Assembly (NCBI GenBank): GCA_944320845.1
Contig: CALUJA010000008.1
Coordinates: 62,001 to 126,000, forward strand
Direction: 5' to 3'
Length of the DNA: 64,000 nucleotides
DNA from: an uncultured Phocaeicola sp.
GTDB taxonomy: Bacteria; Bacteroidota; Bacteroidia; Bacteroidales; Bacteroidaceae
The stretch's first letter is position 1. Each line of letters begins with the position of its first letter. The notes beneath the pieces are model-generated. The model did no database searches, was not told the DNA's origin, and saw only the letters and a program-made list of their open reading frames with translations. The translations under genes and the position numbers were made by a program. Below, piece after piece: positions 1 through 9,192 of the stretch.

Positions 1-2
1 CG

Positions 3-104
3 TTTTTCATGCAGGCCGGCGCTTGGGACGATACGGCCGAACCGGCGCGTTTGCGGGGGCAGTTTTTCTTGTTGAGCCTGCCGGTGCGGCGAAGGAGGGG
101 ATAA
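3..104 (+). CDS. C-terminal end of an unidentified protein (partial)
   Basis: An open frame enters from the left edge and runs 33 codons to TAA at 102-104. The peptide is mixed hydrophobic and basic and ends in four arginines and a glycine. The other two plus frames also stay open for a while (stops near 73 and 115), so the frame choice rests only on how protein-like this one looks. I do not recognise the family. The 150 bases after it, up to the antiporter gene, are AT-rich and hold no clear feature. Confidence 0.3.
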   Translation, partial: FFMQAGAWDDTAEPARLRGQFFLLSLPVRRRRG

Positions 105-255
105 AAAACGGGCGGTGACAGAAAAAAAAGATGTTGTTTTTCGTGAATATGAAATTTTATTCAGACCTTTGCGGCGTTATGATTCTTCATTTTTGTGGCA
201 GAAAGGAAGAACTTTTTTTATAGTGTAAGGCAAAAGAATATTTATACAGATTGAA

Positions 256-1695
256 ATGACGAAAGTAAGTAAGTATCCTTCTCCGCTGGTGTCGCTGATA
301 CCGGTTTTAGTATTGGTCATCCTGCTGTTTTTCACAATCCGTATATTCGGCAGCGATGCTTTGGGCGGCGGAAGTCAGGTATGCCTGCTGATTACCACGG
401 CGCTGTGTGCGGCCATCGGTATGGCAAAATATGGCATTTCGTGGGGCGATGTGGAGCGGGCCATAGTCAATAACATTGCGGGCGTGGGCAATGCCGTGGT
501 CATTCTGCTGGTTATCGGTGCGCTTTCATCGGCCTGGATGCTGAGCGGCATCGTTCCCACGCTGATTTATTACGGGGTTCAGGTCATTCATCCCGATTTC
601 TTTTTGGTGTCAAGCTGCGTCATTTGTGCCGTAGTGTCGGTCATGACCGGAAGTTCATGGACTACCATCGCGACTATCGGCATAGCATTGATGGGCATTG
701 GCAAGGCCTTAGGATTCGCCGACGGGTGGACGGCGGGCGCCATCATATCGGGAGCCTATTTCGGCGACAAGATTTCGCCGCTGTCTGATACTACGATTCT
801 GGCGTCTTCAGTTACCGAAACTCCTTTGTTCAAGCATGTGCGCTACATGATGTATACTACTGTTCCCTCGATGATTCTTGCCTTGCTGATATTTACCGTA
901 ATGGGACTTGTCCATACATCGGGGATAAACATACAGGTGGATACGTTTACCGGAGCGTTGGCCGGGCGTTTCCACATTTCTTTATGGCTGATGGTCGTGC
1001 CTTTGATAACGGGAATCCTGATTGCACGCAGGGTTCCCTCCATTATTACCCTGTTTGCCTCTACGTTGATGGCGGCCGTATGCATGCTGATATTCCAGCC
1101 GGATGTGGTGCGCGAAGTGGCGGGCGACGGGATTACCGGGGCGGAAGCCTTGTTTAAAGGGACATGGATGATACTTTACGGCGGAACGGCTTTGGATGCA
1201 GGGGCTCCGGAGGTGAGTGAACTGATAGCGACCAACGGGATGGCGGGCATGATGGATACGGTTTGGCTCATCATCTGTGCCATGTGCTTGGGCGGAGCTA
1301 TGACGGCATGCGGTATGTTGGGCAGTATTACCTCGATGTTTGTCCGTTTTACCCACAAGCTTGTGGGACTGGTTGCCTCTACGGTGGGGGCGGGACTCTT
1401 TCTTAACCTCACAACGGCCGACCAATACATCTCCATCATCCTTACGGGAAACATGTTTAAAGATATATACAAGAAAAACGGCTATGAAAGCCGCTTGCTG
1501 AGCCGCACGACGGAGGACGCCGTGACGGTTACTTCGGTGCTGATACCGTGGAATTCTTGCGGCATGACGCAGGCCACCATACTGAATGTGCCTACGCTGA
1601 CCTATTTGCCCTATTGCTTCTTCAACTATATCAGCCCGCTGATGAGCATATTGGTCGCATCAATCGGTTATAAGATATTCAGACTACAAAAATAA
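256..1695 (+). CDS. nhaC: NhaC-family Na+/H+ antiporter
   Basis: The 479-residue protein is almost entirely hydrophobic, with about eleven to twelve membrane segments, the usual length for the NhaC family. The family signature is clear: GDKISPLSDTT at about residues 170-180. A second conserved stretch, SCGMTQATILNVPTLTY, lies near the C-terminus. Members exchange cytoplasmic Na+ for protons, and some relatives (MleN) couple this to malate/lactate exchange, so the exact substrate pair is open. It lies 6 bases upstream of the aminopeptidase gene, so the two are probably co-transcribed. No convincing -7 box was found in the leader. Confidence 0.88.
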   Translation: MTKVSKYPSPLVSLIPVLVLVILLFFTIRIFGSDALGGGSQVCLLITTALCAAIGMAKYGISWGDVERAIVNNIAGVGNAVVILLVIGALSSAWMLSGIVPTLIYYGVQVIHPDFFLVSSCVICAVVSVMTGSSWTTIATIGIALMGIGKALGFADGWTAGAIISGAYFGDKISPLSDTTILASSVTETPLFKHVRYMMYTTVPSMILALLIFTVMGLVHTSGINIQVDTFTGALAGRFHISLWLMVVPLITGILIARRVPSIITLFASTLMAAVCMLIFQPDVVREVAGDGITGAEALFKGTWMILYGGTALDAGAPEVSELIATNGMAGMMDTVWLIICAMCLGGAMTACGMLGSITSMFVRFTHKLVGLVASTVGAGLFLNLTTADQYISIILTGNMFKDIYKKNGYESRLLSRTTEDAVTVTSVLIPWNSCGMTQATILNVPTLTYLPYCFFNYISPLMSILVASIGYKIFRLQK

Positions 1696-1701
1696 AGACT
1701 T

Positions 1702-3075
1702 ATGAAAAGACACATGACATTGGCTTGCCTGGCGCTTCTGGCCTTGGGGGCGCAGGCGCAGCAGGGGGGACTCACACCTGAAATGCTTTCACAAATCAAG
1801 GAAACCTACAAGCATACGTCTGCCGACAAGGCGATACACAATGCGATGGCGGGGACAAGCATCGCCATACTGGCGCGCAACCAGGAGCGGCTTGCCGACT
1901 TCGACACCCATTTCTCGGACAAAGTGGTGTCGAAAGGCATCACCGACCAGAAACAGTCAGGACGCTGCTGGCTGTTTACCGGACTGAATGTGCTGCGGGC
2001 TCAGATGATAGCCCGTTACGGACTGGATGAACTGACTTTTTCGCAGAACTATTGTTTCTTTTATGACCAGCTGGAAAAGGCCAATCTCTTTTTGCAGGGA
2101 ATCATTGACACAAGCAAAAAGCCGGCGGACGACAAGATGGTGGAATGGTTGTTTAAGAATCCCATCGGCGATGGCGGGCAGTTTACCGGCGTTTCCGACT
2201 TGATATTGAAGTATGGCCTTGTTCCTTCTTCCGTAATGCCGGAGACTTACAGCAGCGAGAACACGTCACAGCTCAGCAATCTCCTGGCATTGAAGCTGCG
2301 CGAATATGGTCTGGAGCTGCGCGATAAGGCGGAAAATGGAGCTGGTGCCGCAACTCTTGAGACCCGGAAGACTGAAATGCTCGGAACGGTATATCGAATG
2401 CTGGCGCTGGCACTGGGCGAACCTGTGCAGAGCTTCAAGTGGACGATGAACGGGATAGAGAAAGAATATACTCCGCTCTCATTCTATCAGGAGTTTCTGG
2501 GGAACGACCTCGACGGCAACTATGTGATGCTGATGAATGACCCGAGCCGCGAATATTATAAGTGTTATGAAATCGACTACGACCGCCATGTGTATGACGG
2601 AAAGAACTGGACTTATGTCAATCTGCCCGTGGAAGACATCAAGCAGATGGCGATAGCCTCCATCAAAGACAGTACGATGATGTATTTTTCATGCGATGTG
2701 GGCAAGTTTATGGACAGTCAGCGCGGTATGCTCGACCTGAACAACTATGATTATGCTTCGCTCATGGGCACGGATTTCGGCATGAACAAGGAGCAGCGCA
2801 TACGCACTTTCGCAAGCGGCTCGACTCATGCCATGACTTTGATGGCGGTAGACCTGGACAAGAACGGGAAGCCGAAGAAGTGGATGGTGGAGAACAGCTG
2901 GGGGCAAGAGGCCGGATTCCGCGGCCATATGATTATGACCGACAAATGGTTTGATGAATACATGTTCCGTCTGGCGGTGGAAAAGAAATATGTTCCGGAG
3001 AAAGTGCTGGATATTCTGAAGCAGAAGCCCGTCCGTCTGCCGGCGTGGGATCCGATGTTTGCACCCGAAGAATAG
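1702..3075 (+). CDS. Secreted C1-type aminopeptidase (PepC / bleomycin hydrolase family)
   Basis: The 457-residue protein starts with a signal peptide (residues 1 to about 19, cleavage after AQA), so it works outside the cytoplasm, unlike classical PepC. The papain-like triad is visible: Cys89 in QSGRCW, His376 in GSTHAM and Asn398 in ENSWG. The family forms hexameric aminopeptidases that trim N-terminal residues from peptides. It follows the antiporter gene by 6 bases and is closed by a hairpin at 3139-3189. Its periplasmic location fits a peptide-scavenging role together with the POT transporter and pepT in this window; that link is inference. Confidence 0.88.
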   Translation: MKRHMTLACLALLALGAQAQQGGLTPEMLSQIKETYKHTSADKAIHNAMAGTSIAILARNQERLADFDTHFSDKVVSKGITDQKQSGRCWLFTGLNVLRAQMIARYGLDELTFSQNYCFFYDQLEKANLFLQGIIDTSKKPADDKMVEWLFKNPIGDGGQFTGVSDLILKYGLVPSSVMPETYSSENTSQLSNLLALKLREYGLELRDKAENGAGAATLETRKTEMLGTVYRMLALALGEPVQSFKWTMNGIEKEYTPLSFYQEFLGNDLDGNYVMLMNDPSREYYKCYEIDYDRHVYDGKNWTYVNLPVEDIKQMAIASIKDSTMMYFSCDVGKFMDSQRGMLDLNNYDYASLMGTDFGMNKEQRIRTFASGSTHAMTLMAVDLDKNGKPKKWMVENSWGQEAGFRGHMIMTDKWFDEYMFRLAVEKKYVPEKVLDILKQKPVRLPAWDPMFAPEE

Positions 3076-3138
3076 TTTGCTGCGGCCATATAGGCCGATT
3101 GTATGGAGCATAATCTTTTTTGATGCTTGCAAAAAGTG

Positions 3139-3189
3139 AAAAGTCCGGGAGGTTGTGGCGGCATTGCCGCATCAGCTTCCCGGACTTTT
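3139..3189 (+). terminator. Rho-independent terminator after the aminopeptidase gene
   Basis: AAAAGTCCGGGA pairs with TCCCGGACTTTT around a GC-rich loop that itself contains a small hairpin (GGCGGCATTGCCGC). The 3' arm supplies the T run. It separates the nhaC-peptidase unit from the DUF4286-ruvC unit. Confidence 0.8.
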
Positions 3190-3250
3190 GTGTGAAAACA
3201 GGGGGTTGAACATTCTGTCGCTTTTTTTCGGATATTCCATAGATTCTTAT

Positions 3251-3258
3251 TAAGTTTG
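3251..3258 (+). promoter_or_regulatory. Promoter -7 box for the DUF4286-ruvC unit
   Basis: TAAGTTTG matches the Bacteroides -7 consensus TAnnTTTG and lies 25 bases before the ATG at 3283. A T-rich stretch about 20 bases further upstream could serve as the -33 region. Confidence 0.6.
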
Positions 3259-3282
3259 CACGGTTAAAAAAACAAGAGACTT

Positions 3283-3588
3283 ATGCTGGTTTACAATACT
3301 ACCTTTCATGTGGAGATGGGCGATGCCCGCAATTTTGTCATTTGGCTGAACGAATGTTATATCCCGGAAGCAGAGAAGTCGGGTGAGCTGAAAAACCCGC
3401 GTATCCTGCGTATCCTGAGCCATAAGGAGCAGGACAGCGAATGCTTTTCCCTGCAGTGGGAGGTAGAAAGCAGCGCGGTGCTGCATCGTTGGCATACGGC
3501 ATGCGGAGCGCATCTCAATGAGGAAATGATGAAAGTCTTTAAGGGAAAAGTCGTCGGATTCCCGACATTGATGGAGGTTGTCAGGTGA
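3283..3588 (+). CDS. DUF4286 family protein
   Basis: A 101-residue cytoplasmic protein without signal peptide or membrane segment. The length and the pattern of short beta strands with conserved aromatic residues ([17 protein letters not shown]) fit DUF4286, a small Bacteroidetes family with no established function. Its stop codon overlaps the GTG start of ruvC in a GTGA junction at 3585-3588, so the two are translationally coupled. The coupling suggests only shared expression, not a role in recombination. Confidence 0.75.
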   Translation: MLVYNTTFHVEMGDARNFVIWLNECYIPEAEKSGELKNPRILRILSHKEQDSECFSLQWEVESSAVLHRWHTACGAHLNEEMMKVFKGKVVGFPTLMEVVR

Positions 3589-4151
3589 TAAGTCCGGTTA
3601 AAGAGAAGATAATATTGGGGATTGACCCGGGAACGAACATTATGGGCTACGGGGTATTGAAGGTAACAGGCACGAAACCGGAGGTCATGACGCTTGGAGT
3701 GATTGACTTGCGCCGGTGCGGCGACCCGTATCTGAAGTTGAAGCACATTTATGAACGGGTGCAGGGAATCATTGCTTCCTATCTGCCCGACGAGCTGGCC
3801 ATAGAGGCGCCCTTTTTCGGAAAGAATGTGCAGTCGATGTTGAAACTGGGGCGTGCGCAGGGAGTGGCAATCGTAGCCGCGTTGCGCCGTGACATTCCGG
3901 TGACGGAGTATGCTCCGCTGAAGATTAAGCTGGCGATAACCGGAAACGGACAGGCGAGCAAAGAGCAGGTAGCCGATATGCTAAGGCGGATGCTCCATAT
4001 TCCTGAGTCGGAAATGGGGCCGTTTATGGATGCGACAGACGCTTTGGGAGCCGCTTATTGTCATTATCTGCAGATGGGATGTCCGGAGATGCCGAAAGCT
4101 TATGCCGGATGGAAAGATTATATTGCAAAGAATCCGGATAAAGTGCGGTAA
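3585..4151 (+). CDS. ruvC: Crossover junction endodeoxyribonuclease RuvC
   Basis: A 188-residue Holliday-junction resolvase of normal family length. It cuts four-way junctions symmetrically after RuvAB branch migration. Catalytic acidic residues are in recognisable positions: Asp in LGIDPGT near residue 14, Glu in AIEAPFF near residue 70, and the [12 protein letters not shown] motif near residue 150. The start is GTG at 3585, overlapping the preceding stop by four bases; no ATG fits. ruvA and ruvB are not in the window. The pullulanase gene follows after 16 bases. Confidence 0.95.
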   Translation: MISPVKEKIILGIDPGTNIMGYGVLKVTGTKPEVMTLGVIDLRRCGDPYLKLKHIYERVQGIIASYLPDELAIEAPFFGKNVQSMLKLGRAQGVAIVAALRRDIPVTEYAPLKIKLAITGNGQASKEQVADMLRRMLHIPESEMGPFMDATDALGAAYCHYLQMGCPEMPKAYAGWKDYIAKNPDKVR

Positions 4152-4167
4152 TAGAGCGTGAAGATTT

Positions 4168-6165
4168 ATGAATCTGAAATGTTTTTTGGCTATGGCAATG
4201 CTTGTGTTGGCAGGGTGTAAGGCGGAGCGCCAAAAGGAGTATGCTTCTTTTGATGACTATCCGGTCTATGGCGGAGCGTGGGAGGAAATGGTTTATTCTC
4301 CCGGTGAAACCCGCTTTTCTTTGTGGGCTCCTACCGCTCAGGAGGTGCGCGTGTTGCTGTATGATGCCGGACAGGGAGGCGCGGCGACACGGATGATTGC
4401 GATGGAGGCCGGTGCGGAAGGGATGTGGCATGCCGGTGTAGAGGGTGATTTGAAAGGGAAGTTTTATGCCTTTAATGTCAAGATAAATGATGTCTGGCAG
4501 GGAGATACGCCCGGAGTGATGGCGAAAGCCGTGGGGGTGAACGGAGACCGTGCCGCTGTGGTCGATATGAAAGATACAGACCCTCAGGGATGGACGGAAG
4601 ACCGGCGCCCGCTCTTGAAGAGTTTTGCCGATATAGTCATCTATGAGATGCATCACCGTGACTTTTCCGCCGATACGGTTTCCGGAATCCGTAACCGTGG
4701 AAAATACCTCGCGCTTACGGAAGAAGGAACGAATACCTATTTAGGGGAAAAGACGGGTATTGACCATCTGAAGGAATTGGGCGTGACTCACGTGCATCTG
4801 CTTCCGTCGTTTGACTTTTCGTCGGTGGACGAGACAAAGCCGGACAAGCCCCAATACAATTGGGGGTATGATCCGAAAAACTATAATGTCCCTGAAGGTT
4901 CGTATGCGACCGACCCTTATGACCCGGTTGTCCGTATTAAAGAGTTCAAACAAATGGTGATGGCTCTCCATCGGGCGGGCATCCGCGTCATTATGGATGT
5001 GGCATACAACCATACCGCCACGGTGAAAGGAAGCGTTTTCGAGCGGACAGTGCCGGGATATTTCTATCGTCAGGACGGGAATGGCAGGTTGGCCGACGCT
5101 TCGGGCTGTGGCAATGAAACCGCAAGCGAGCGTCCGATGATGCGCCGCTTCATGGTGGAGTCTGTTTCTTATTGGGCAAAAGAATATCATATAGACGGCT
5201 TCCGGTTTGATTTGATGGGCATTCATGACATTGAGACTATGAATGCCGTTCGGAAAGCCTTGGATGCCATCGATTCTTCCATTTATATATATGGGGAAGG
5301 ATGGGCGGTAAACCCTCCTCAGCTGCCGGTGGAAAAGCAGGCGGTGAAGCTCAATATGAAGCTGATGCCGGGAATCGCCGCATTTAGTGACGAGTTTCGC
5401 GACTCTTTGCGAGGGCCGTGGGGAGATGAATCGAAAGGGGCTTTCGTTGTCGGTCGCATGGGATATGGAAACGGAGTCAGGTTCGGACTGGCGGGCGGTG
5501 TAAGGCATCCGCAGGTTTTCAGCGATTCAACTGTCCATTCACTTGTGGCATGGGCGGCCCAGCCCGCGCAGTTCGTCAGCTATGTAAGCTGTCATGACGA
5601 TTTATGCATAGCAGACCGCTTGAAAAATACCCTGCGCGGAGCTTCGGTTCAAGAGTTGAAAGCCCTTGTCAAGTTAAGTGAAACGGCTGTCTTCACCTCG
5701 CAGGGAGTGCCTTTTATCTATGTGGGCGATGAGGTTATGCGCGACAAGAAGGGCGTTTCCAATTCATATAACAGCTCCGATAATATAAATGCCATTGACT
5801 GGAGACTTAAGACAACCTGTCGTGATGTATTTGACTATGTGAAAAGTCTGATAGCCATGCGCAAGGCCCATCCGGCCTTCCGGATGGGGGATGCAGGCCA
5901 GATTTGCGAACATCTGGAGTTTCTGGATGTTCCGGCCAGTAATGTGGTGGCTTTCCGTATCAATGGAAAGCCGGGGGGAGACGAATGGGAAAACATTACG
6001 GTCGTGCTGAATGCGCGTACCGAGCCTGTAAAGATAGATGTGCCGGCGGGCAAATACCGGGTTGTCTGCCGTGACGGAATGATAGATATGCGGAACGGAC
6101 TGGGGGGGATTATAGGCGGACAGCTGGTTGTGTCCCCCCGTTCGGCCTTGATAGTACATCAATAA
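4168..6165 (+). CDS. pulA: Type I pullulanase, lipoprotein
   Basis: A 665-residue GH13 debranching enzyme that cleaves alpha-1,6 links of pullulan and branched starch or glycogen. The N-terminus is a lipoprotein signal with lipobox LAGC (Cys17), so the enzyme is membrane anchored. A CBM48-like domain covers about residues 40-125. The type I signature YNWGYDP is near residue 229. GH13 regions follow: DVAYNH near 277, GFRFD near 345 with the nucleophile Asp, YGEGW near 375 with the acid/base Glu, and SCHDD near 475. The last has HDD where most relatives have HDN. The gene sits between ruvC and an ABC ATPase, not in a starch-utilisation cluster. Confidence 0.93.
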   Translation: MNLKCFLAMAMLVLAGCKAERQKEYASFDDYPVYGGAWEEMVYSPGETRFSLWAPTAQEVRVLLYDAGQGGAATRMIAMEAGAEGMWHAGVEGDLKGKFYAFNVKINDVWQGDTPGVMAKAVGVNGDRAAVVDMKDTDPQGWTEDRRPLLKSFADIVIYEMHHRDFSADTVSGIRNRGKYLALTEEGTNTYLGEKTGIDHLKELGVTHVHLLPSFDFSSVDETKPDKPQYNWGYDPKNYNVPEGSYATDPYDPVVRIKEFKQMVMALHRAGIRVIMDVAYNHTATVKGSVFERTVPGYFYRQDGNGRLADASGCGNETASERPMMRRFMVESVSYWAKEYHIDGFRFDLMGIHDIETMNAVRKALDAIDSSIYIYGEGWAVNPPQLPVEKQAVKLNMKLMPGIAAFSDEFRDSLRGPWGDESKGAFVVGRMGYGNGVRFGLAGGVRHPQVFSDSTVHSLVAWAAQPAQFVSYVSCHDDLCIADRLKNTLRGASVQELKALVKLSETAVFTSQGVPFIYVGDEVMRDKKGVSNSYNSSDNINAIDWRLKTTCRDVFDYVKSLIAMRKAHPAFRMGDAGQICEHLEFLDVPASNVVAFRINGKPGGDEWENITVVLNARTEPVKIDVPAGKYRVVCRDGMIDMRNGLGGIIGGQLVVSPRSALIVHQ

Positions 6166-6180
6166 AAACAGATAAAACTG

Positions 6181-7629
6181 ATGCAAAACATTATAACCAT
6201 AGAGAATGGGGTGACACGCCACCCGCTTTACCGGCTGAAGAAGCCGATAAACCTGCAGATTGCAAAGGGAGAACACGTGGCTGTAGTAGGCCGGAACGGA
6301 GCCGGAAAGAGTCTGCTGATTGATACCCTTACGGGACGTTATCCGTTGCTTATGAATGAAGTGATTTATGATTTCGCTCCGGCGGAGTCTGCATTGGTAT
6401 CCGACAACATCAAGTACATTACTTTCCGCGATTCTTATGGGGATGCCGACGGAAGTTACTATTACCAGCAGCGGTGGAATGCCCATGATTTGGACGAAAC
6501 TCCTCTTGTGCGCGACCTGCTTCCCGCCTGCAAAGATGAAACATTGCGCAGTGTACTTTATGATTTGTTCGGCATCGGCGCGATGCTTGACAAGCATATC
6601 ATTCTGCTTTCAAGCGGAGAACTCCGCAAGTTTCAGCTGACAAAGACACTGCTGAGCAACCCCCGGATACTGATTATGGATAATCCTTTTATCGGGCTGG
6701 ATGCGAAGACACGCGATTTGCTTCATGAGCTGCTGAAGAAACTGACAGAGGTTACCGACTTGCAGGTTATTTTAGTGCTCTCGAAGACTGATGACATTCC
6801 TTCGTTCATCACGCATGTAATTCCGGTTTCCGACCGCATCTGCGGAGAGAAGATGACTTTAAAAGAATATTTGGCCTGTCGGGAAGAGATTCCTGCCCGT
6901 GTCCTTTCGGAGGAAAAGCGCAGGCGGATACTGGATTTGCCCTATGCGGACAATCTGTATCATAACGAGCATGTCGTCGATTTGAACAAGGTAAGCATCC
7001 GTTATGGTGAGCGCACGATTCTGAAAGACCTTGACTGGACGGTGAAATGCGGGGAGAAATGGGCGTTAAGCGGCGACAATGGTTCGGGTAAGTCCACATT
7101 GCTCAGTCTGGTTTGTGCCGACAATCCGCAGAGTTACGCCTGTGATATCGCCTTGTTCGGGCGGAAGCGCGGGAGCGGAGAAAGCATCTGGGAGATAAAG
7201 AAACATATCGGATATGTCAGTCCGGAGATGCATCGCGCCTATTTGAAGAATCTTCCGGCCATTGACATCGTGGCAAGCGGACTGCATGACTCTATCGGCC
7301 TTTACAGAAAGGTGAGGGAAGAAGACCGCGCCATCTGCGAATGGTGGATGGATATCTTTGGCATCGCGGAGCTTAGAGACCGCAGTTTCCTGCAGTTGTC
7401 GAGTGGGGAGCAGCGGATGGTCTTGCTGGCGCGCGCCTTTGTCAAGGATCCGGAACTGCTTATTCTGGACGAACCGCTTCACGGACTGGATATGTATAAC
7501 CGGCGGATGGTGAAAGACATCATAGAAGCCTTTTGCGAACGGAAAGACAAAACGTTGATAATGGTCACGCACTATAGGGAAGAGTTGCCCGATACGATTA
7601 CCCATTCACTTTATCTGAAGAGAAACTGA
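6181..7629 (+). CDS. Tandem ABC ATPase (ModF/PhrA-like)
   Basis: 482 residues carrying two nucleotide-binding domains and no membrane segments, the architecture of E. coli ModF. Domain 1 has Walker A GRNGAGKS at 37-44 and signature LSSGE near 143. Domain 2 has Walker A GDNGSGKS near 298, signature LSSGEQ near 406 and Walker B ILDEP near 430. In domain 1 the Walker B reads IMDNP, so the catalytic Glu is replaced by Asn and only site 2 looks fully competent. No permease is encoded nearby, so a role other than transport is possible. The gene follows pulA by 15 bases and precedes trkH by 36. Confidence 0.82.
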   Translation: MQNIITIENGVTRHPLYRLKKPINLQIAKGEHVAVVGRNGAGKSLLIDTLTGRYPLLMNEVIYDFAPAESALVSDNIKYITFRDSYGDADGSYYYQQRWNAHDLDETPLVRDLLPACKDETLRSVLYDLFGIGAMLDKHIILLSSGELRKFQLTKTLLSNPRILIMDNPFIGLDAKTRDLLHELLKKLTEVTDLQVILVLSKTDDIPSFITHVIPVSDRICGEKMTLKEYLACREEIPARVLSEEKRRRILDLPYADNLYHNEHVVDLNKVSIRYGERTILKDLDWTVKCGEKWALSGDNGSGKSTLLSLVCADNPQSYACDIALFGRKRGSGESIWEIKKHIGYVSPEMHRAYLKNLPAIDIVASGLHDSIGLYRKVREEDRAICEWWMDIFGIAELRDRSFLQLSSGEQRMVLLARAFVKDPELLILDEPLHGLDMYNRRMVKDIIEAFCERKDKTLIMVTHYREELPDTITHSLYLKRN

Positions 7630-7665
7630 TTTTTTTGATACGGACATAGAATATTTTTGACAGTA

Positions 7666-9168
7666 ATGGAACATTTTATTACCGATAGCGAAACAAATTA
7701 TCTCCGTAAGAACAGTCTCATTAACCGGAAAATAATTCTGCGCATACTGGGTATTCTGCTTTTTATTGAAGCGGCGATGTTTATGGTCTGCATGGGAGTC
7801 TCGCTGTCTTTTCGTGAGAGTGATTACATTTACTTTATCTATTCCGCCCTTATCAATGTGGCGGTCGGCCTGTTGTTCTGTTTCTTGGGGCGCGGGGCAA
7901 GCAGCATCGTCACGCGGCGCGACGGCTATTGCATCGTTGCCTTTACGTGGCTGCTGTTTACATCCTTCGGAATGCTTCCTTTTTACATAAGCGGAGCGAT
8001 TCCTTCAGTGGCTGATGCCTTTTTTGAGACCATGTCAGGATTTACGACGACGGGGGCAACGATACTCGATGATATTGAGTCGCTGTCGCACGGCATGCTG
8101 TTCTGGCGCAGCTTTACGCATTGGGTCGGAGGTTTGGGCATTGTATTCTTTACGATTGCCGTGCTTCCTATCTTCGGAGTGGGGAATCAGGTGCTCTTTT
8201 CGGCCGAGGCAACGGGAGTGACGCACGATAAGATTCATCCGAAGATAAGCGTCATGGCAAAGCTTTTGTGGACAGTCTATCTGATTCTTACGGTGGTGGT
8301 AATTGTCTTGCTGATGCTTGGAGGGATGGGATGGTTTGATGCTGTCTGCCATTCTTTCGGGGTAACGGGAACGGGAGGCTTTTCAACCAAGCAGGACAGC
8401 ATAGCCCACTGGAATTCTCCCTTTATCGAATATGTGGTGGCTATATTCATGATTTTGTCTTCGGTCAATTTTTCGCTTTATTTCATGTGCTTGAAAGGCC
8501 GTTGCCGGCCGCTCTTCAAGGATGATGAGGTGAAGTGGTTTCTCGGTTCGATATTTGTTCTTACGGGAATCATCACGGTTTCCCTGATTTTTTATAACCA
8601 TTATGGGGTGGAAGAAGCTTTCCGGAAGGCCCTTTTCCAGGTGGCGACGCTTCATACCTCCACCGGATTCGCGACAGACGATTACAGCAAATGGGCTCCT
8701 TTCACTTGGATACTGCTGGTTTACGCTATGCTGGCGGGAGGATGTACGGGCTCTACCGCCGGAGGCATAAAGAACATGCGGTTTCTCATTGTGATGCGCA
8801 ACATCAAGAACGAGTTCCAGCGGATGATGCATCCGCGTGCGGTTCTTCCCGTGAAGGTGAACGGGCTGACCGTATCCCGTTCTACCATCTCTACGGTCAC
8901 GACTTTCGTTGTCTTTTATCTGGTATGCGCGTTTGTTGCATGGGTTGCCCTGATGTTTTTGGGCTTGGGGCTGACTGAAGCATTCAGCACGGCTGTCTCA
9001 AGCCTGGGCAATGCCGGGCTTGCGCTGGGGGCATACGGGCCTGCCTATTCGTGGAGCAGTATGCCGGATGCGGCCAAATGGATTCATTCCTTCTTGATGC
9101 TGCTCGGCCGTCTGGAGCTTTTCGGCATATTGCTGATGTTTGCCCCCGGCTTCTGGAAGAAGCGGTAA
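7666..9168 (+). CDS. trkH: TrkH-type potassium uptake channel subunit
   Basis: About 500 residues with repeated membrane-pore-membrane units. The four selectivity-filter segments are readable: TTTGAT, TGTGGFS, TSTGFAT and SSLGNAG; a GSTAGGI loop follows the third. The family forms the K+-conducting subunit of Trk/Ktr systems gated by a cytosolic TrkA or KtrA ring; no such gene is in the window. I take the ATG at 7666 because the upstream TTG at 7657 would add only three residues and lies in a T-rich leader. It is probably the last gene of the unit beginning at 3283. Confidence 0.92.
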   Translation: MEHFITDSETNYLRKNSLINRKIILRILGILLFIEAAMFMVCMGVSLSFRESDYIYFIYSALINVAVGLLFCFLGRGASSIVTRRDGYCIVAFTWLLFTSFGMLPFYISGAIPSVADAFFETMSGFTTTGATILDDIESLSHGMLFWRSFTHWVGGLGIVFFTIAVLPIFGVGNQVLFSAEATGVTHDKIHPKISVMAKLLWTVYLILTVVVIVLLMLGGMGWFDAVCHSFGVTGTGGFSTKQDSIAHWNSPFIEYVVAIFMILSSVNFSLYFMCLKGRCRPLFKDDEVKWFLGSIFVLTGIITVSLIFYNHYGVEEAFRKALFQVATLHTSTGFATDDYSKWAPFTWILLVYAMLAGGCTGSTAGGIKNMRFLIVMRNIKNEFQRMMHPRAVLPVKVNGLTVSRSTISTVTTFVVFYLVCAFVAWVALMFLGLGLTEAFSTAVSSLGNAGLALGAYGPAYSWSSMPDAAKWIHSFLMLLGRLELFGILLMFAPGFWKKR

Positions 9169-9192
9169 GGGATGACCGGAATAAGTGGATTT

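Noticed and set aside
120-255. Riboswitch upstream of the antiporter gene
   Set aside because: The leader is AT-rich with no conserved riboswitch core or strong multi-helix fold that I can see.
7652-7659. TATTTTTG just before the trkH ATG, which would make trkH leaderless with its own promoter
   Set aside because: The TTTG upstream is only 14 bases away, the region is simply T-rich, and trkH is spaced as part of the upstream unit.
9169-9192. Missing terminator between convergent trkH and uvrB
   Set aside because: The 24-base gap has no hairpin, but convergent genes often terminate inside each other's ends, so this is not treated as an anomaly.
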